Origin: Sitta carolinensis
Taxonomy: Eukaryota; Chordata; Aves; Passeriformes; Sittidae
NCBI GenBank assembly: GCA_032173965.1
Contig: CM063284.1
Coordinates: 112,194,410-112,258,409 of the forward strand
DNA: 64,000 nucleotides
Direction of reading: 5' to 3'
The position numbers and the translations under genes are program-made. Below the pieces are notes generated by a model. That model was not told the origin of the DNA. It searched no databases and saw only the letters and a program-made list of their open reading frames with translations. Positions 37,663 through 50,300 of the stretch are shown piece by piece. Positions within the stretch are counted from its first letter, which is position 1; each line of letters begins with the position of its first letter.

Positions 37663-39119
37663 GAAAATATTGGATGCTCTAGTAATTTTGCAAAGAGAAA
37701 TGACAAATGATCTCTTGTGGATAGATAGTCAATACAGTTTGACCAAGGGTGTTCCTTACTTGGTGGGTAAAATTCTTCCTTTCATTCTCATATTTTTTAA
37801 ACAATGACAATTTATTTTCATGCTTAGCCTTTATTTCTTCAATTTTTAATTCTGTTCCTCCTTTGTGACTCCACCCTTGTTGATGACTTGAGTGGTGCCA
37901 GGCTGCTGAGGCTGAAGAATCTAAAACAGAAGCCAAATCTACCATCAGATTATTATGTAAAATTTCTTAATTAACATTCTCCAAACTACACAAAAACAAT
38001 TCTGGCTCACCCACTCTGACTATAATTGTTGTTTCACATTGTTGAACACATCTTAAGTTTACCTGACATCTGATTTCTGTATATGTAAAAATCTTATGTT
38101 GTGTTTGTGCTGCACGAAGCAAAAATACAACACAAATGTAACCTTCTAATCATGTGTAAAACTGGGAGGCACACTTATTTCATACAATGTGTTTAATACT
38201 TATACTCTACACTTTTTTCACTGTGTTTGGTAGACTTCATCTTCCACGTGTTCTTAGTGGTAATGAAACTTGCAACATACATGTATTTTAACAATGCAGG
38301 AATAGTTTGAAAGATACTGCACTAAAATATGACAGCTTCCTCTTGTGAAATTAAACTTACTTGCTTGCTTGAGCTATCCACTCTTCATCATCACAAAAAG
38401 AATGAAGAGGGAAGTCTCCATGAAAGATGACAGATCTTCCTACAGATGGGGGAACAGGATATGTACTGATTAATCTATAATTGTGAATATATATTTGATT
38501 GTGAAAACTGAGGAGGTTGTCCCTGTTGGAGTTTTAGTGTGGGACTGACTCTAGACAAAGCAATTAAAAGATCATAAAATATTATTTGTTTACACTTTGT
38601 TTAAAAACTCTCTTGGGTGTTGACTTTCTCAGCAGCCCATGAGAAAAGAGGGATATAGTTCCACTTCTCTTTGATTAGTTTTTGGTTCATTACATTTCAC
38701 TTATTTCAGTTCTCAGACATGTATTTCAATTATCCAGCCCTCATATATGTATAGTTTTAATAATTTATTTTTTCAGTCTTGTCAAGAGAACTGTCAGTTC
38801 AAAGTATTCAATCTTTCAATAGAGCAACAACAGGACAAATAGCTTGGTCAGTTTGTAGCTATCAAGAACTCTGTTGGCATCAATTCAATACTAAGAAACA
38901 AGGAAAGATAAAGATCTGTATCTCAAAATGAGAACTGAAGTACAAATCTGTTCAATTAGGCATGAAACTCATCACTGCATTTTCTAACGCATTTATCAAC
39001 CCAACAGTTAGCTTTAGTCTTCAGAGCAACTCTCAGCTTCGCATTTAGCTTGCATGAAGCTGTCTTTTTAAATACTTTCCCCCCACAATATCTCACTGCA
39101 CATTATTGAAGGTAATATT

Positions 39120-39128
39120 TATAAAAGG
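39120..39128 (+). promoter_or_regulatory. TATA box (TATAAAAGG)
   Basis: TATAAAAGG followed by AGCGC is a close match to the strongest TATA consensus on the plus strand. It lies ~260 bp before the CpG island starts. A transcription start would be expected near 39148-39152. A consensus-like donor, AACT|GTAAGA, follows at 39190/39191, which would make a very short first exon. Whether this promoter is used is inference; AT-rich DNA produces TATA words by chance, but the G-rich downstream flank and the position next to the island argue for function. Confidence 0.45.
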
Positions 39129-40593
39129 AGCGCATAACGAACAGAGGCATCTTTGTTTGTGCCAGCTTGGTTGAAGAAAAGATCTTAACTGTAAGACGCC
39201 CGTGAAAACCACTTTTCTTTACAAGAAGCCTAAAGAAGTTGAAGGGGAAAGGGCTGTCGGAGGAGCTACAGAAAAGCAAAGCTCAATCTCCTTTCAGCGG
39301 ACTTCTAATTGCGACCACCCTCCATGACACCCTCAGCCTAACTGCAGAGAAACATTCCCAAGAGCTGGAAAGGGTCCCAAAGGATGCGGAGAGACCAGTG
39401 CTGCTCCTCTTACTCCCCGTTTAGCAAAAGCCCCACGACGGCCGGGCTCTCTCCCACACCAAGGAGGCGGAGAGGCTCCGCGGGATTCCCTGCCCGCAGC
39501 TCTCCGCAGCGCCGGCGGGCGGCGAGCCCGGCTGCCGGCATCGCCGCGGGGAGCCTGCGGGGGAGCACGGTGTCCAGGGGCGGCTCCGGTGGCTGCTCCC
39601 TTCGGGCTCTCTCCGGCGGCTTTTTCCCGCTGCGTTAATTCTCCTCTTGCCGGCGGCCCCGTCCGCGGGGAGATGCGGCTTCCCCGCGGCGGCCGCCTGT
39701 ACGTGTGGGGGTGTGTTCATACGTGTTAATACATATATATGCATTATGTATATGGGTGTGCCTGTGTAAGTGACTGATAGCTGCGTTAGAGCGTGTCATT
39801 GCAGCGCTGTCCGACGGGGAGGGCCATGCCTGCGGGGGATCTCCGGCAGGGTGCTGCTGGAAGCACGACAGTACGGACAGGAGGGCGAGGATCACTCAGG
39901 GCTTTCGGAAGGCACAGGGCACCCTGTCCCTCACTCCTTTTGCTCCCTTTGGGGCCCGTCCTTGTCCGAGGCAGCCCGGAAGAGCGGCGCTGGCTGTGCG
40001 CCGGTGGCGATGGGCGCCGCAGAGCCGCGCTCCGGGTTAGAGGAGATGGGGCGGGAAGAAAGCAGCGCCGCTGCCAAGCCAAACCAGCCAGGCAAAGTGA
40101 TAGAACCGACACCAAATTTCTTCCCAACATGGGTGGGGGTGTCAGTGTATGTTCCCCCTGGCGAGCGGCTAGCCGAAACCCAGTCATACAGCTGGCAGAA
40201 AGGGCAGCCGGGCTGAGCAAAAGCGAAGGCTCAGCGAGGCAGGAGGGGGCGGATAACTTTCCTAGAGAAACGGGCACGGGGTGAGGGGGGAGCCGCAGCT
40301 CCCGAGGACCGCTGAGAGCTGTGCGGGCTCTCCCGCGGCCCCGGCTCTCCCCGCCTCCCCTGGGCGGCCCGGCAGCTCCCGATCCGCGCCCGGGACCACG
40401 CTGTGCCTGCGCTCCGGGGTTGCGCACACCCTCCGGTCCCAGCTTACCCTCCCGCTGCCCGAGGAAAGCGGCTCCCACCTCGCCGCCCGCTCGCCCCTCT
40501 CCGGCACGGGGGCCGGCCCGGGGGAGGGCTGCGCGTCACCGGATCTGGTGGCGCCGGCAGCGGGGCGGCGTTACGGAGCGCCCCGGGAGCGGC

Positions 40594-40622
40594 GGGGGGG
40601 CGGGCGGGGGTCCCGGGCGGGG
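40594..40622 (+). other. Potential G-quadruplex
   Basis: Runs of 7, 3, 5, 3 and 4 G are separated by short loops (C, C, TCCC, C). This satisfies the four-run G3 pattern. It is in the CpG-island core, where such structures are common near transcription starts. Folding itself is inferred. Confidence 0.7.
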
Positions 40623-40667
40623 CCGGCATCGCCGCGCCTGGCTGCGGCCGCGGTGGCGGCGCCGCGC

Positions 40668-40715
40668 CGCCTCGCCTCCCCTCGCCTCGCCGCGCCTCGC
40701 CTGGCCGCTCGCCGC
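40668..40715 (+). repeat. Imperfect CTCGC/CGCCT tandem repeat
   Basis: CCTCGCCTCCCCTCGCCTCGC-type pentamers recur for about 45 bases inside the CpG island. It is a short GC-rich minisatellite-like tract, probably 5' UTR or promoter DNA. Confidence 0.7.
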
Positions 40716-40932
40716 CGCGGAGGGGCGGCGCTGCTCCCCGCACGCCCCCGCCCGGCGCCCCCGCTCCGTCTCCGGGAAGGGCGCGGGGAGCCCCACGCTC
40801 CCCTTCAGCGCGGCGGCGGAGTTCGAGCCGGCGGCGGTGGCGGCCGGGGTGCGATGCCGTGCTAGCAGGCGGCCCGCCCCGAGGTAGCGCCGGCGGGAAG
40901 GAGCGCGAGTTGCCGGGGCTGTGGCTGACACC

Positions 40933-40986
40933 ATGGGCTCCGGGCGGGGGGGCGAGGCGGCCGGGCTCCCTGCGCTCCTCGGCTGA
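40933..40986 (+). promoter_or_regulatory. Candidate upstream ORF, 17 codons
   Basis: GACACCATGG is a near-optimal Kozak start, but the frame closes after 17 codons (MGSGRGGEAAGLPALLG). If the transcript covers this part of the CpG island, it would act as an upstream ORF restraining translation of the main frame. It is too short and featureless to be a protein on its own merits. Use depends entirely on where transcription starts. Confidence 0.25.
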
Positions 40987-41171
40987 GCCCGGGGATGTGC
41001 CGGCGCCCGGAGGAATTATTTTGGAACTAGCACGAAGCGGTGGGAGGAGGACGAGCGGCACAGCGTTTCACAGCTGCGAGGAGGTCGTCCGGCGGTGCTG
41101 TATAGGCAAGTAAGCGCTTGCTTCCTTTTCGCTGCGTTCCCTTCGTCTAGAGTGACTTTTTTTTTTTGCAG

Positions 41172-41385
41172 CTGCTGGTCACTTGCTCCCAGTTCGGAGG
41201 CAGGATGGTCGGCGGCGCCAGCAGCACTTCTCGGGGGTTGACGTGCGGGGGACTGGTGGCCGGGATTGCAGGGGAACCCCGCTCCAACTCTGCCGGAGTC
41301 CGCCGCGGGCATCCCGCTGGTGCGGTGCTCCGGTGCATAGCCGGGAAGGAAGCTCCGTGTCCCGGCGCTTCCGACTTCTGCAACT
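41172..41385 (+). other. Candidate early exon with possible start codon at 41205
   Basis: A T-rich tract ends in TTTGCAG at 41171 and an AACT|GTAAGA donor lies at 41385/41386, bounding 214 bases. Inside it, GGCAGGATGG at 41205 opens a frame of 60 codons that runs through to the donor (MVGGASSTSRGLTCGG at its start). This is a plausible first coding exon or a non-coding second exon. I do not recognise the protein sequence. There is no signal peptide or domain visible. A 62 bp intron before it would be unusually short, so exon 1 may instead run through or end elsewhere. Confidence 0.22.
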
Positions 41386-44300
41386 GTAAGAGATGATGCC
41401 TTCTTACAGGCGTGTCATAATGTAAAATGCCTTCTCCTCTTTGCTGAGCTGTAACTAAATTATAGGAGTCCCTTAACTGCTTTCCATCAGTGCTTCTTGT
41501 GGGAGAGAGGCAAAGATGCGTGTCAGCCTTCCATACGCACTTAGGGATTCAGATAGTGAACCCAGAGTTTTTAGTTTTATGCCCTTAACTTTCTTGTGCC
41601 CTGCCTGGTGTTTTTCTTGGAGATGCTCTTGTTGGGAGGTTACGGTTTGTCCCGCCTTGATTTTTTGCTTTTAGCCTGTGGATATTTATTGCTATACTTG
41701 GCATGGCAATGAAACGAAAAGTTGACTGTAATTTATTTCAGTGTATGGAGGACAGGTTGCAGGCAGTGGACTAATTCCGCTCTCAGAGGAGCTCCACTTC
41801 AAAGGAAGAGGCCCATGGGGCTATAATCTCTAACTGAAAATTTGGAGAGCTCAGAGCAGACCTGTCACACTGCAAAGAACCAGTTCTGTTCGCCTATCAG
41901 CAGTGATAGTGTTTAAGCTAAGCTGCCTGCCTTCCCGTACCTGTGAAAAGACCTGACTGAAATGCAGGGAATAGAGATGTGAATTCTGGGCAGGTTGGAG
42001 AGAAAGCAGAACTTTAGACACTGTTTGAGCTTGCTCTTACTGATTTCCTCAGTGTATTCTCTATAAGCCTGAAAACTGCAATCTGTTACAGTGACCTTGA
42101 TGCATGTTGTATTCTAACATGAAAGCAGCACAGAATAAAAGTATTTACACAGATTTACAACTAAGATCTGATGTTTCACTAGGAGCTCAGTCAGTTTCAA
42201 TGAATATGGTAGTTTCAGCAGGGGCACTGGGCATGGTATTTGTGTAGAAAATAACTTGGGAAAATAACACGCTAATAGTGACGAAAGTAAAAGTTGCAGT
42301 GTTGGAAACATATGTTTCTGCTGAAAAGCCACTGTGTGTGAAATGTCTGTTGAGTTTTGGATGTTTCGTTTTCTATCAGTAAGATCTGTAGTGAAAGGAG
42401 TGTGTGGGTGTGTGTGGCAATCTCAAGGCTTCCCAGGTTAATGCGTTTTGAGTTGTCAGCAGCAAGAGATCTTTTTACACACTGAAATACACATTTTTAC
42501 GTAGATGCAAGATCGACATGATAAGATTAAAAAATGTTGGGATGTCAGTAGGGTGAACATGTAACTAACTCAAGTTTATAGCTAAAGATAAACTAACCCT
42601 TTCCCATAACGGTGGAAGGTAAACTGGCTGAAGGGAGTGTCATTTGTTTCAGTGCAGTTTTTGGAGAATGTTCCTATGGCTCGTTTGTCTTTCTGACTCT
42701 CTGATGATGCTGTGAAACACAACTAGAATAACTGCTGCTAGATAGTGGGATGTATACCTATCTGTTACTTAAAACACTCAGCTTATTCTGCCTCATATCA
42801 AAAAAAGTGTCGTTTTTGGCAAAGTCTGCCTATGGTTCTATTGTAGTAATTCCTTCCTCTGTTGCAGAGTGGCAGGCTTTCACTAGGCATGTGCAAGGGA
42901 GAGCATGAAACACTGAAGCACACACTGATCTGTAATTCATTTGGGCTCTGTATTACATTCGAGGTTTCCACAATTAGCATAAGTGCTTATGCCTGATTAT
43001 ATGAATAAATGGGGTTTAAAAATTGTATTAACTTTGTCACTTCTGATGCATATTGCAGATTCCTCTTCTTCCTTTTTAGTCCTTCAAAGTGCTATACTCA
43101 CTCTTTGCCTGGAGAGGTAGAAAACATAATCTGATAATTAATCATTTGGCTTTTGCAGTGTCTTGTCCAATAGCTATGAGATAATCTAATGAAGGTTCCC
43201 ATCACTGAATTAAAGAATATGGTGCTCTAGACTTTCGCTAACAGTCAGATTTTCCCTCTTTTACGTAGCTAAAGAACTGAGTTTTCACAAGGTCTGAGGA
43301 AAAAAAAAGAAACATTGCTTTTTCTATTAGAAACTCGAAAAGAAAGGGGAAGGTAAGACTTGAGGTCTTTAAAGACATCATTAAAAACATTCACTTTTAA
43401 AATAATAATCAACCTCCTTTATCTTCACACATTTTCTTTATCTTTTACTTGGTACTTGTCAGAAAGTCTTCCTGTGTATTGATTCCTAAATACTTTATTT
43501 TACAATCTGTGTAGTTCTTAATTTTAAAAATTCAGAAGTGGCCATCACACACTTCACTGTAAGGTTATTCTAGAATCCTGTTTAACGTTCTGTATTCCAC
43601 TTGGCTTCTATCATTAGAATTGGAGATTTCCAAAGTACACTATATATTCAACTTTATAATATGCATTTTTGTTTTAGTTCTGTGTAAATCTCTTTACTAG
43701 AGAAGATTGTTGACCTTGATTCAGAAATTTCAGGGCAAGCTCGGAAGTTATTTTTCTTTCCTAATTTTTTTGATGTTTGCTCAGTCATGCTTTTTGGCTT
43801 TTCGGGCATAGCTTTCAAGAACTGACAGAAAGACCTGTAGGCAAAATTAAAACCACCAACAATTAAATGTAATTTTTCTAGCCAGCCCAACCCAGTTGAG
43901 TGTGTAATTTCTATATTTCTTAATCTTAGACTGAATATTAAGATAAACAAGAACTGTAGTCTGATCTCAGTTCTTCCCTCTGAAGTGCTCAAGTAAATAC
44001 CACTTCTTCATTCTGTAACTTACCACTGGTCCTTGTGCCTGAGCTGTCAGCATTTCTTTCTGGTAGTTATTACCAGGTCTGCTTGCATTCATTGTTAAAA
44101 AGCTAAAGAGTTGTTGTGAATGATAAGAACCATCAAATGGATTTAATGTGTCATGTTTCTTGACATGGCTGTGCTTTCAGTTCAGGTTTCCAGAGGGAGG
44201 CCTGAATGTGGCTGGGCTGAATCCCAATGTGAGTCTGCTACATGTACCTCTGGCAGTATGCTGTGACACTGGCTCAGCATGATTACAGACAAACTTCTGG

Positions 44301-47300
44301 ATTTGCTCAGAGTTTTATCTGCCATAACTGGAAGAGTCAGAAAGCCTTACTTTTGTGGCCAACCTAGATTTTCTGCATTCCTGTTGAAGATCAGAGGAAA
44401 GAGAGAAGGCATACATTAAAAAAATCAAAAACCCAAAACTCAAAACAGGTCATGTCTCAAAGATACAGCTATAATCAACACCAGGGAATGCAGTGGAGAC
44501 ACATCCAGGGAATTTCACAATGTATTTATTTGTCCAAGGAGGAAGTTCTTACTCATCTTGAGAGATTGATTTAGTAGGTGGTGTGTCTATCCCTTATGAA
44601 GAAGAGGAGCTATGTGATATGTAAAAAAAGGGTTTTTTTCCACTGCACACTTCAGTTGTGCCTGTCACTGTCATTTGGGACTCTGAGCCTTATCTACAGT
44701 AATTAGCTTGAATTGGCCAAAAAAGGTGGAATGCTCTGTTGTGTGATAAATCTGGTGCTGCAGCAGCCAAGGGCTGGGTTGTTTCCTGGGGACTTGCGCT
44801 CTTCAATTTATTAAAGTAATGAGTAGAGAAAAACTAATCAAGAAGAGTGTTTGGGATGAGATTAAATTTATGATTCCTTCTCTGGTTTATTTTGGGTAAC
44901 GTTGGGCAAAACCATAAAAGTTCATCAGTGTGATACTTATGCAAGAATAGTAATAGTTTTGATTGACAAATATAAATATATGTAATATATTTATTTATTT
45001 TACATAAATAAATGTTCTATACAATGGGGGTTAAGGTTTTGCACATGAAGCCAGAACATGGGTAAACAATACTGCTGGGCACAGTCTGCTGTGCCACTCG
45101 GGCACTTCAGAGATAAGGAATGGATGGTTTATGAAAGGCTGTACTGTATGTTCCACTGGGAGAAGCAGGAGGTCCCCCCATGCCAGCAACTGAGCACACT
45201 GGAAGCAGTCATGCCCTGAGGGTGGCAGTGGATGTTCTCAGAGTGGAATAAAACTTGGAGTAGAGTAAAAGTCCCACACTGGTTCTCACAGGGTGCTTTT
45301 CAACAGCCACTGAAATTTCTGTGTAAGATATGGTTGAGGTGAAGGCACTGATGCTTTAATAATTACTCCTTTAATACTGGCATGGATACTGAGCCTGTAA
45401 AAGAACTCATGGCTTCAGGGATGTTGTGGATGCAATTGATTGATTGCTCAATTCTGCAGGTGGTTATCATCTGGAATAGGGATGAATTTTTAATTTTTTT
45501 CTGTGAAGTTTGTTCTTTGCTCTTAGATTTGGGTGTTCATTCCTTGGTTGGTTGAGATTTTGGTTCAAAGGTGTGCTTTTAAAGTTGATAAACATCAGGC
45601 ACTTCTGAAGTGTTCATTGCTTGGAGCTTCTGAGATAACACCAGAGGAGGAACAATTTATTCATCAGATTATTCTAAAGCTTGGTTTTATTTTATTTTTT
45701 GTTCATTCTCAATGTGTTTTTTCAAATAGTGAACAGTGTACTTGGTTTCATGTTAAAGATGTAAGAAATGGCATTTTAAGTAAATTTTATATTACTTTTG
45801 GTCAAATCATTGAAATAGACCAGGTTTAAGTGTGAATAAAAGGTGTTTGAGTAAAACAAAACACATGCCTTTTCCCCTCCACTTTTTGTGTTAAATTTAT
45901 TTAAAAAACAGCTAACCATAAAGTGAAAATGGGAGCACTGTTTATGGCATTCATATTTCTTCTGCTTTCTGTCAAAAACTAAAGGGAATTTCATCGTCTT
46001 GTACAAATGACAGACTATCATGAGTGATAGTAATCATATCCTCTGATTCTTTCTTGGTCTAAAGACTATCTTGCTATTTTTATTGAATTTAGTGTGAAAA
46101 TGTCATTGATTTCAACAGGTATAATGCTAAGAACTTGGGAATATTTAAAAATCATTTTAAATTTTGATATTCATACTTAATGTAGCTGTTAATACTTGCC
46201 TTAATATAAACCACAGAATCTTAATTACAGAATTGTTTCTAAAATGCTTTGCTGTTTTGCATTTGCTATGCTAAATATATCTTCATAATTATGTGTGATA
46301 GCTTTTTCTAGTTTCTCTATATGCCAAAATGTTTTGATTGACTCTTTTAACAGTTCTGAAAAATGAACTGTATGCTTCAGCTTCAACAACACAAATGGGC
46401 ATTGATTTTCTTTGACTTGCTTTTGACCCCTAAAGAAGTCAAGTCATTAGAATTATGCTTGAAAGAGCTTCGCTCTCTCTCCTATCATTTTATATATATT
46501 ATAAACAGGCTTTGGGAACTAATCTATGCTAATCAGATTTTTTTCAAGTGAAAAAGGAGGGGAAAATTATCAGCTCTACCGCTGTCTTGCAGCTCTAGGT
46601 TTCATTGCTCACAGCTGTCTGCCTGCATCCATTACCAGTTGGTATTGCAGCTGTATGTCCCTGAATGCAGCAGAATTCACAAACAGTTCTCACAACTGTT
46701 TAATCGGGTACTAAATGGCAAACATTTATGTGAAGTATAAGACTTTGGTGTTTGTTAAGAGTTAGTGCAATGCAGTTGTTTTCAAGTAACAAAACATGCA
46801 CTGATTCACGTGCTGTGTTCCTCACTAAAAACAGGTTTTGAGTAAAAGCATCAGATCTGTGTCCCTTCAGGTTTTAATGTCTGGAGTGCCTTCGTTCTCA
46901 TTCTGCGAGTTATGTGTTTTACTTTTTTATGAAATAACTTTCTGGACACATAATGCAAGGATAAAATGTAAAAGATAAGAAGGTAAAACATAGAAATAGT
47001 CTTTTCAAAGGCATCTGGAGAAATGGGTGCAAGAGCAAATTGGGTTTACAGCGCTGAGGAGCTGGTGTGGCTGACATGTTGTTAATGGGGCAAGATAGGG
47101 CCCTTCCAGGGGTGCAGTTCCTGGTAGGGCTCCCTGTCCCTAAAATAAGCAACTCCATTAACCTAAATGCAAAAAGAGCCACTCTGCTGCTTTTTTAGCT
47201 GGAGCAACTTCTCTGTCAAGTACAGTGACATTCATGAAGGAGTTTTATTGGAGGGAGCATACTGCAACTGTGCTAGAGGCGTTTTCAACCAAAGTGTGTA

Positions 47301-50300
47301 GAAATCATGATAGCATCTGATGATGATCACCACTCATTTTATTTAAGCTCACTGAGATAAAAAAGGACCTTCCTGGGTAATTGAATGCAGAAGGAGATAA
47401 TTTCTTTTTACACAGTGTCATTAGTCTTTCAGCTGGTTAATTCTTATGCATTTGTAGTAATAGTTCATCATATGCTTCTTTTCACAATTTACTGTCTTAT
47501 GCAGTTGTGATGTTGTCTGGGCTGGTTCCTTGGGGTGTCTTAACTAAAATTGCTTAGATTTCAGTTTATTAATCTGTTTTATTCACCAGCTTTCCTTTTC
47601 ACTACATTAAATAATGTACTTAACCTTCAAAGGGAGAGCTGATCTTCCTGATCAGTGATTATATATTGTATTATTCTCCATGTTTTCAATGCTATTTTTG
47701 TTTGCAAAGTTTTCTTGTTAATTTAGAAAAACCCTAAACCTTCTGATTTTTCATACGTGGATCAGAGTATTCATTTCAGGCTTTGATTAATGAAGAAATT
47801 CGGTTGTTAACAGTGATTTGATACTGCCATTTGTCACTATGCTCCTGCACAGTGTTCCCTTTCATGTACATATTACTGCCCTCTTTAACCTCTTCATGAT
47901 GCTACAATACTTCTTTCTGAAATGAAAATCTCAAGGTTAATCTCAAGCGTTATTCCCTCATGCGATACATCTTATACCCATGTGATTGTTTTCTCAGGTC
48001 GAGGATTCTGCAGGTTTTTGTGCTGTGCTTCCATGTGTCTATGTACAGCTCTTTATTGAGATTAATATATCATTCTTTAAACTCTGTGTTTACAGCACTG
48101 AGTCCATGACTTTTTCTCTTTGAAATGAGACTTGATTTTTTAGTTTTACTGTTAACTCTTTACTATTATATATTAGCTATATATTTGTCTAACTGCAGCA
48201 AAGGCATTTTTTGGGAAAAAAAACCCCATCATTTTGGGAAATGAAAAGTAAAATATTTGGGCATCAGTTCCCTTTTGGAAAATTACAAGAACATTATCCA
48301 TCATCTTCCTTTTAGTCTAAAGAGTATGAAAAATGTAGCATTTCCCCTGCTAGTTACTGCATGGTAGCACTGACCACTGTGTATACACACCTGTATGCCT
48401 TCTCTACAGGTTTTTGACGGCTGCGGAACTGGGAGCCTGGGATCACAAGTAGCTAGGGTCATAAAGGTCTATCCAGACTTCATGAAAGAAGGCAGTAAAA
48501 TATAGTGGGTTTGCTTTTTCATTCTTTATGCTGTGATAGTAAGAGGGTATATATGATCCTTGAAAAGAGGAAAAGGTGAATAGTTGCACTTCTAGACAAA
48601 GACCAGAGAGAACTGCAAGGACAGAAGCAAGATATTTGATGAGAGAGCTTTTTTCTGTGTTTTTGAGGGGAAAGAGGTGCTTTCCAAGACTGCAAATATT
48701 CAGTAATCTTCAGAATTGCATCCTTGAAATACAGACCTGCTGCTTGTGAAAAGTTCTGCCGGAAAAGCATTCTCTTTCCATATGAGAAAGGTCTGGGTGA
48801 GACTGTATTTGCTTCATTGTTCTCTGAAAAGTTCCATGAATTCCCCATATTTAAAGCAGGAACTCGTGTACAAGAATTCGGCTGCATCTGTAGATGGACT
48901 CCTTCCTTCTGCAGGTACTTCTGTGGATGTAGTTGAGAAGCTCTGCTTTTTTGGGCTATCTGAGGGTGGCCTCAAAGTGCATAAGAAGAGAGAAGGAAAT
49001 CGTTGAGGTTCTTGTGTTGCCTCATGTTAGGAGAGACGCAAAAGTGGCATCATCAGGAGTGGTCATTCTTTTTGCCATGAAATACATGAACGTACATGTA
49101 CCTCTGTCTTAAGATGATTTCTGCCATAAATTTGGCTTCCTACACGTACCTGTTTTTAAAATAGACTCAATGGAGACTACGTGGAGTTATGAACCTCATT
49201 TCACAATTCTAATTTCTGTAGGAAGTTGTCTGGGCACCTTACTTTCCAGCCAGAAGATATGGAAAAAACAGCTGGAAGCAGCTCTAGAGGCAGCTCTAAA
49301 AATATAAAATAATATTCTGTGCCTTCTAAATCCTAATTCTGCTTCAGAGAAAGTAGATGAGAAAGAGGCTGCTTTCATGGATCACGTGTCAATATTACTT
49401 GAGTTACGAAGCAATACACCAGCTTAACTTATATTTCACATTTTATGGCAGAAAAATTGTCTTTTCTGGATGGCAAGAAGTATCTTAGATCTTCCTACGT
49501 ATAATATCTCCCTCTGGAGGCATTTAGAGTGCTGAAAAAAACCTCTGCACAAAAGCTTGCAAAACCTGTGAAATACTTTGAAGTTCTGCAATTACGGCTA
49601 AATGTCACTTTCTGCAGGTTTATGGCATGTAAGTAGCTGGAGATGCTACTGTGGGAAAAGCTAGTCCTTCGTCTTTAAAAAATACACCTCACAGTAGTAA
49701 ACTGTATTTATGAGTGTATAAACTGTCTCGCTATGTGTTCAAAACCTATGGTCAGAATCCATTTGTTTGTCAGAGCTTTTTGTTAGCTTAAAAAGAAGGT
49801 TGAATTACATAAATACCATATTTTATTTCAAAGATTTTCTTACCTCCCTACATCTGAAATACACTTCTTATACTTAGAAATAATGATAAACATTAATGAA
49901 AACATTCCTTCAAGTACTACAATGTAATTCTAGACATCAAAATTATGGTCCCTAGTACAAGCGAGTTGTTTTCACAGTACTGGGCTCATTCGGGGTGAAG
50001 ATTAGGGAGGCTGTTTGACTTTTTAGTTTCAAACTATGCAAATTTATTCAGCATAGCGAGTGCTCTAGATTGGGAATAACTGTATGTTCCAATAGAACAT
50101 ATCTAGGCAGCCTCCAATTTAGGATGAGGGTTCCTCTAGAGTCTGCAAATCAAATCTTCAGAATGACATTTAAAACTTTAAAATAATGGGAAGTAAAACT
50201 CCATGAAGCAGAAATTTATAAAAATAACTTGGTGTATTACATGCAGCAGATATCTAAAGTGAAGGGTTCTGCTGCTCACAATCTGAAGGCTTCTGGAGGT

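Larger units (their letters stand above)
27655..39110. other. Gene desert upstream of the CpG island
   Basis: About 11.5 kb of AT-rich sequence contains no recognisable repeat family and no supportable exon. The longest frames (127 codons at 35842, 121 at 33809, 112 minus at 34633) have low-complexity or unfamiliar translations and no splice context. Stretches around 30740-31080 and 36840-37010 are non-repetitive with retained CpGs and could be regulatory, but this cannot be judged from one sequence. Simple tracts inside are a C run at 35000, an A run at 37639 and AT-rich blocks at 33110-33250. Confidence 0.6.
39380..41400 (+). promoter_or_regulatory. CpG island promoter of an unidentified gene
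   Basis: This ~2 kb is very GC-rich with abundant CpG, against AT-rich, CpG-poor DNA on both sides, which is the classic signature of an unmethylated vertebrate promoter and first exon. The core (40300-41060) holds GC boxes (GGGGCGGGC near 40597 and CGGGCGGGGCC near 40614), no TATA box, and a Kozak-context ATG at 40933. Consensus splice sites favour plus-strand transcription. There are donors at 41109/41110 (CAA|GTAAGC, overlapped by a GC-type AG|GCAAGT), an acceptor after T-rich sequence ending at 41171, and a donor at 41385/41386 (AACT|GTAAGA). Long open frames on both strands here are a by-product of GC content. I could not match any of them to a known protein, so the gene is unnamed. Divergent transcription to the left is possible. 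Confidence 0.85.

Noticed and set aside
39786..40478. 230-codon minus-strand frame, and 236- and 194-codon plus frames, in the CpG island
   Set aside because: Long frames occur on both strands and in several frames at once because stop codons are rare in GC-rich DNA. Translations are arginine/proline/glycine/alanine-rich and match no protein I know.
45533..45829. 98-codon plus frame with an acidic segment (GASEITPEEEQFIHQ)
   Set aside because: Part of it looks protein-like, but there is no start context, no acceptor/donor pair and no recognised homology, so it is not supportable as a gene.
48724..49006. Two overlapping plus frames of 70 and 86 codons
   Set aside because: Both frames look equally plausible, which argues for composition rather than coding. 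No splice borders agree with either.
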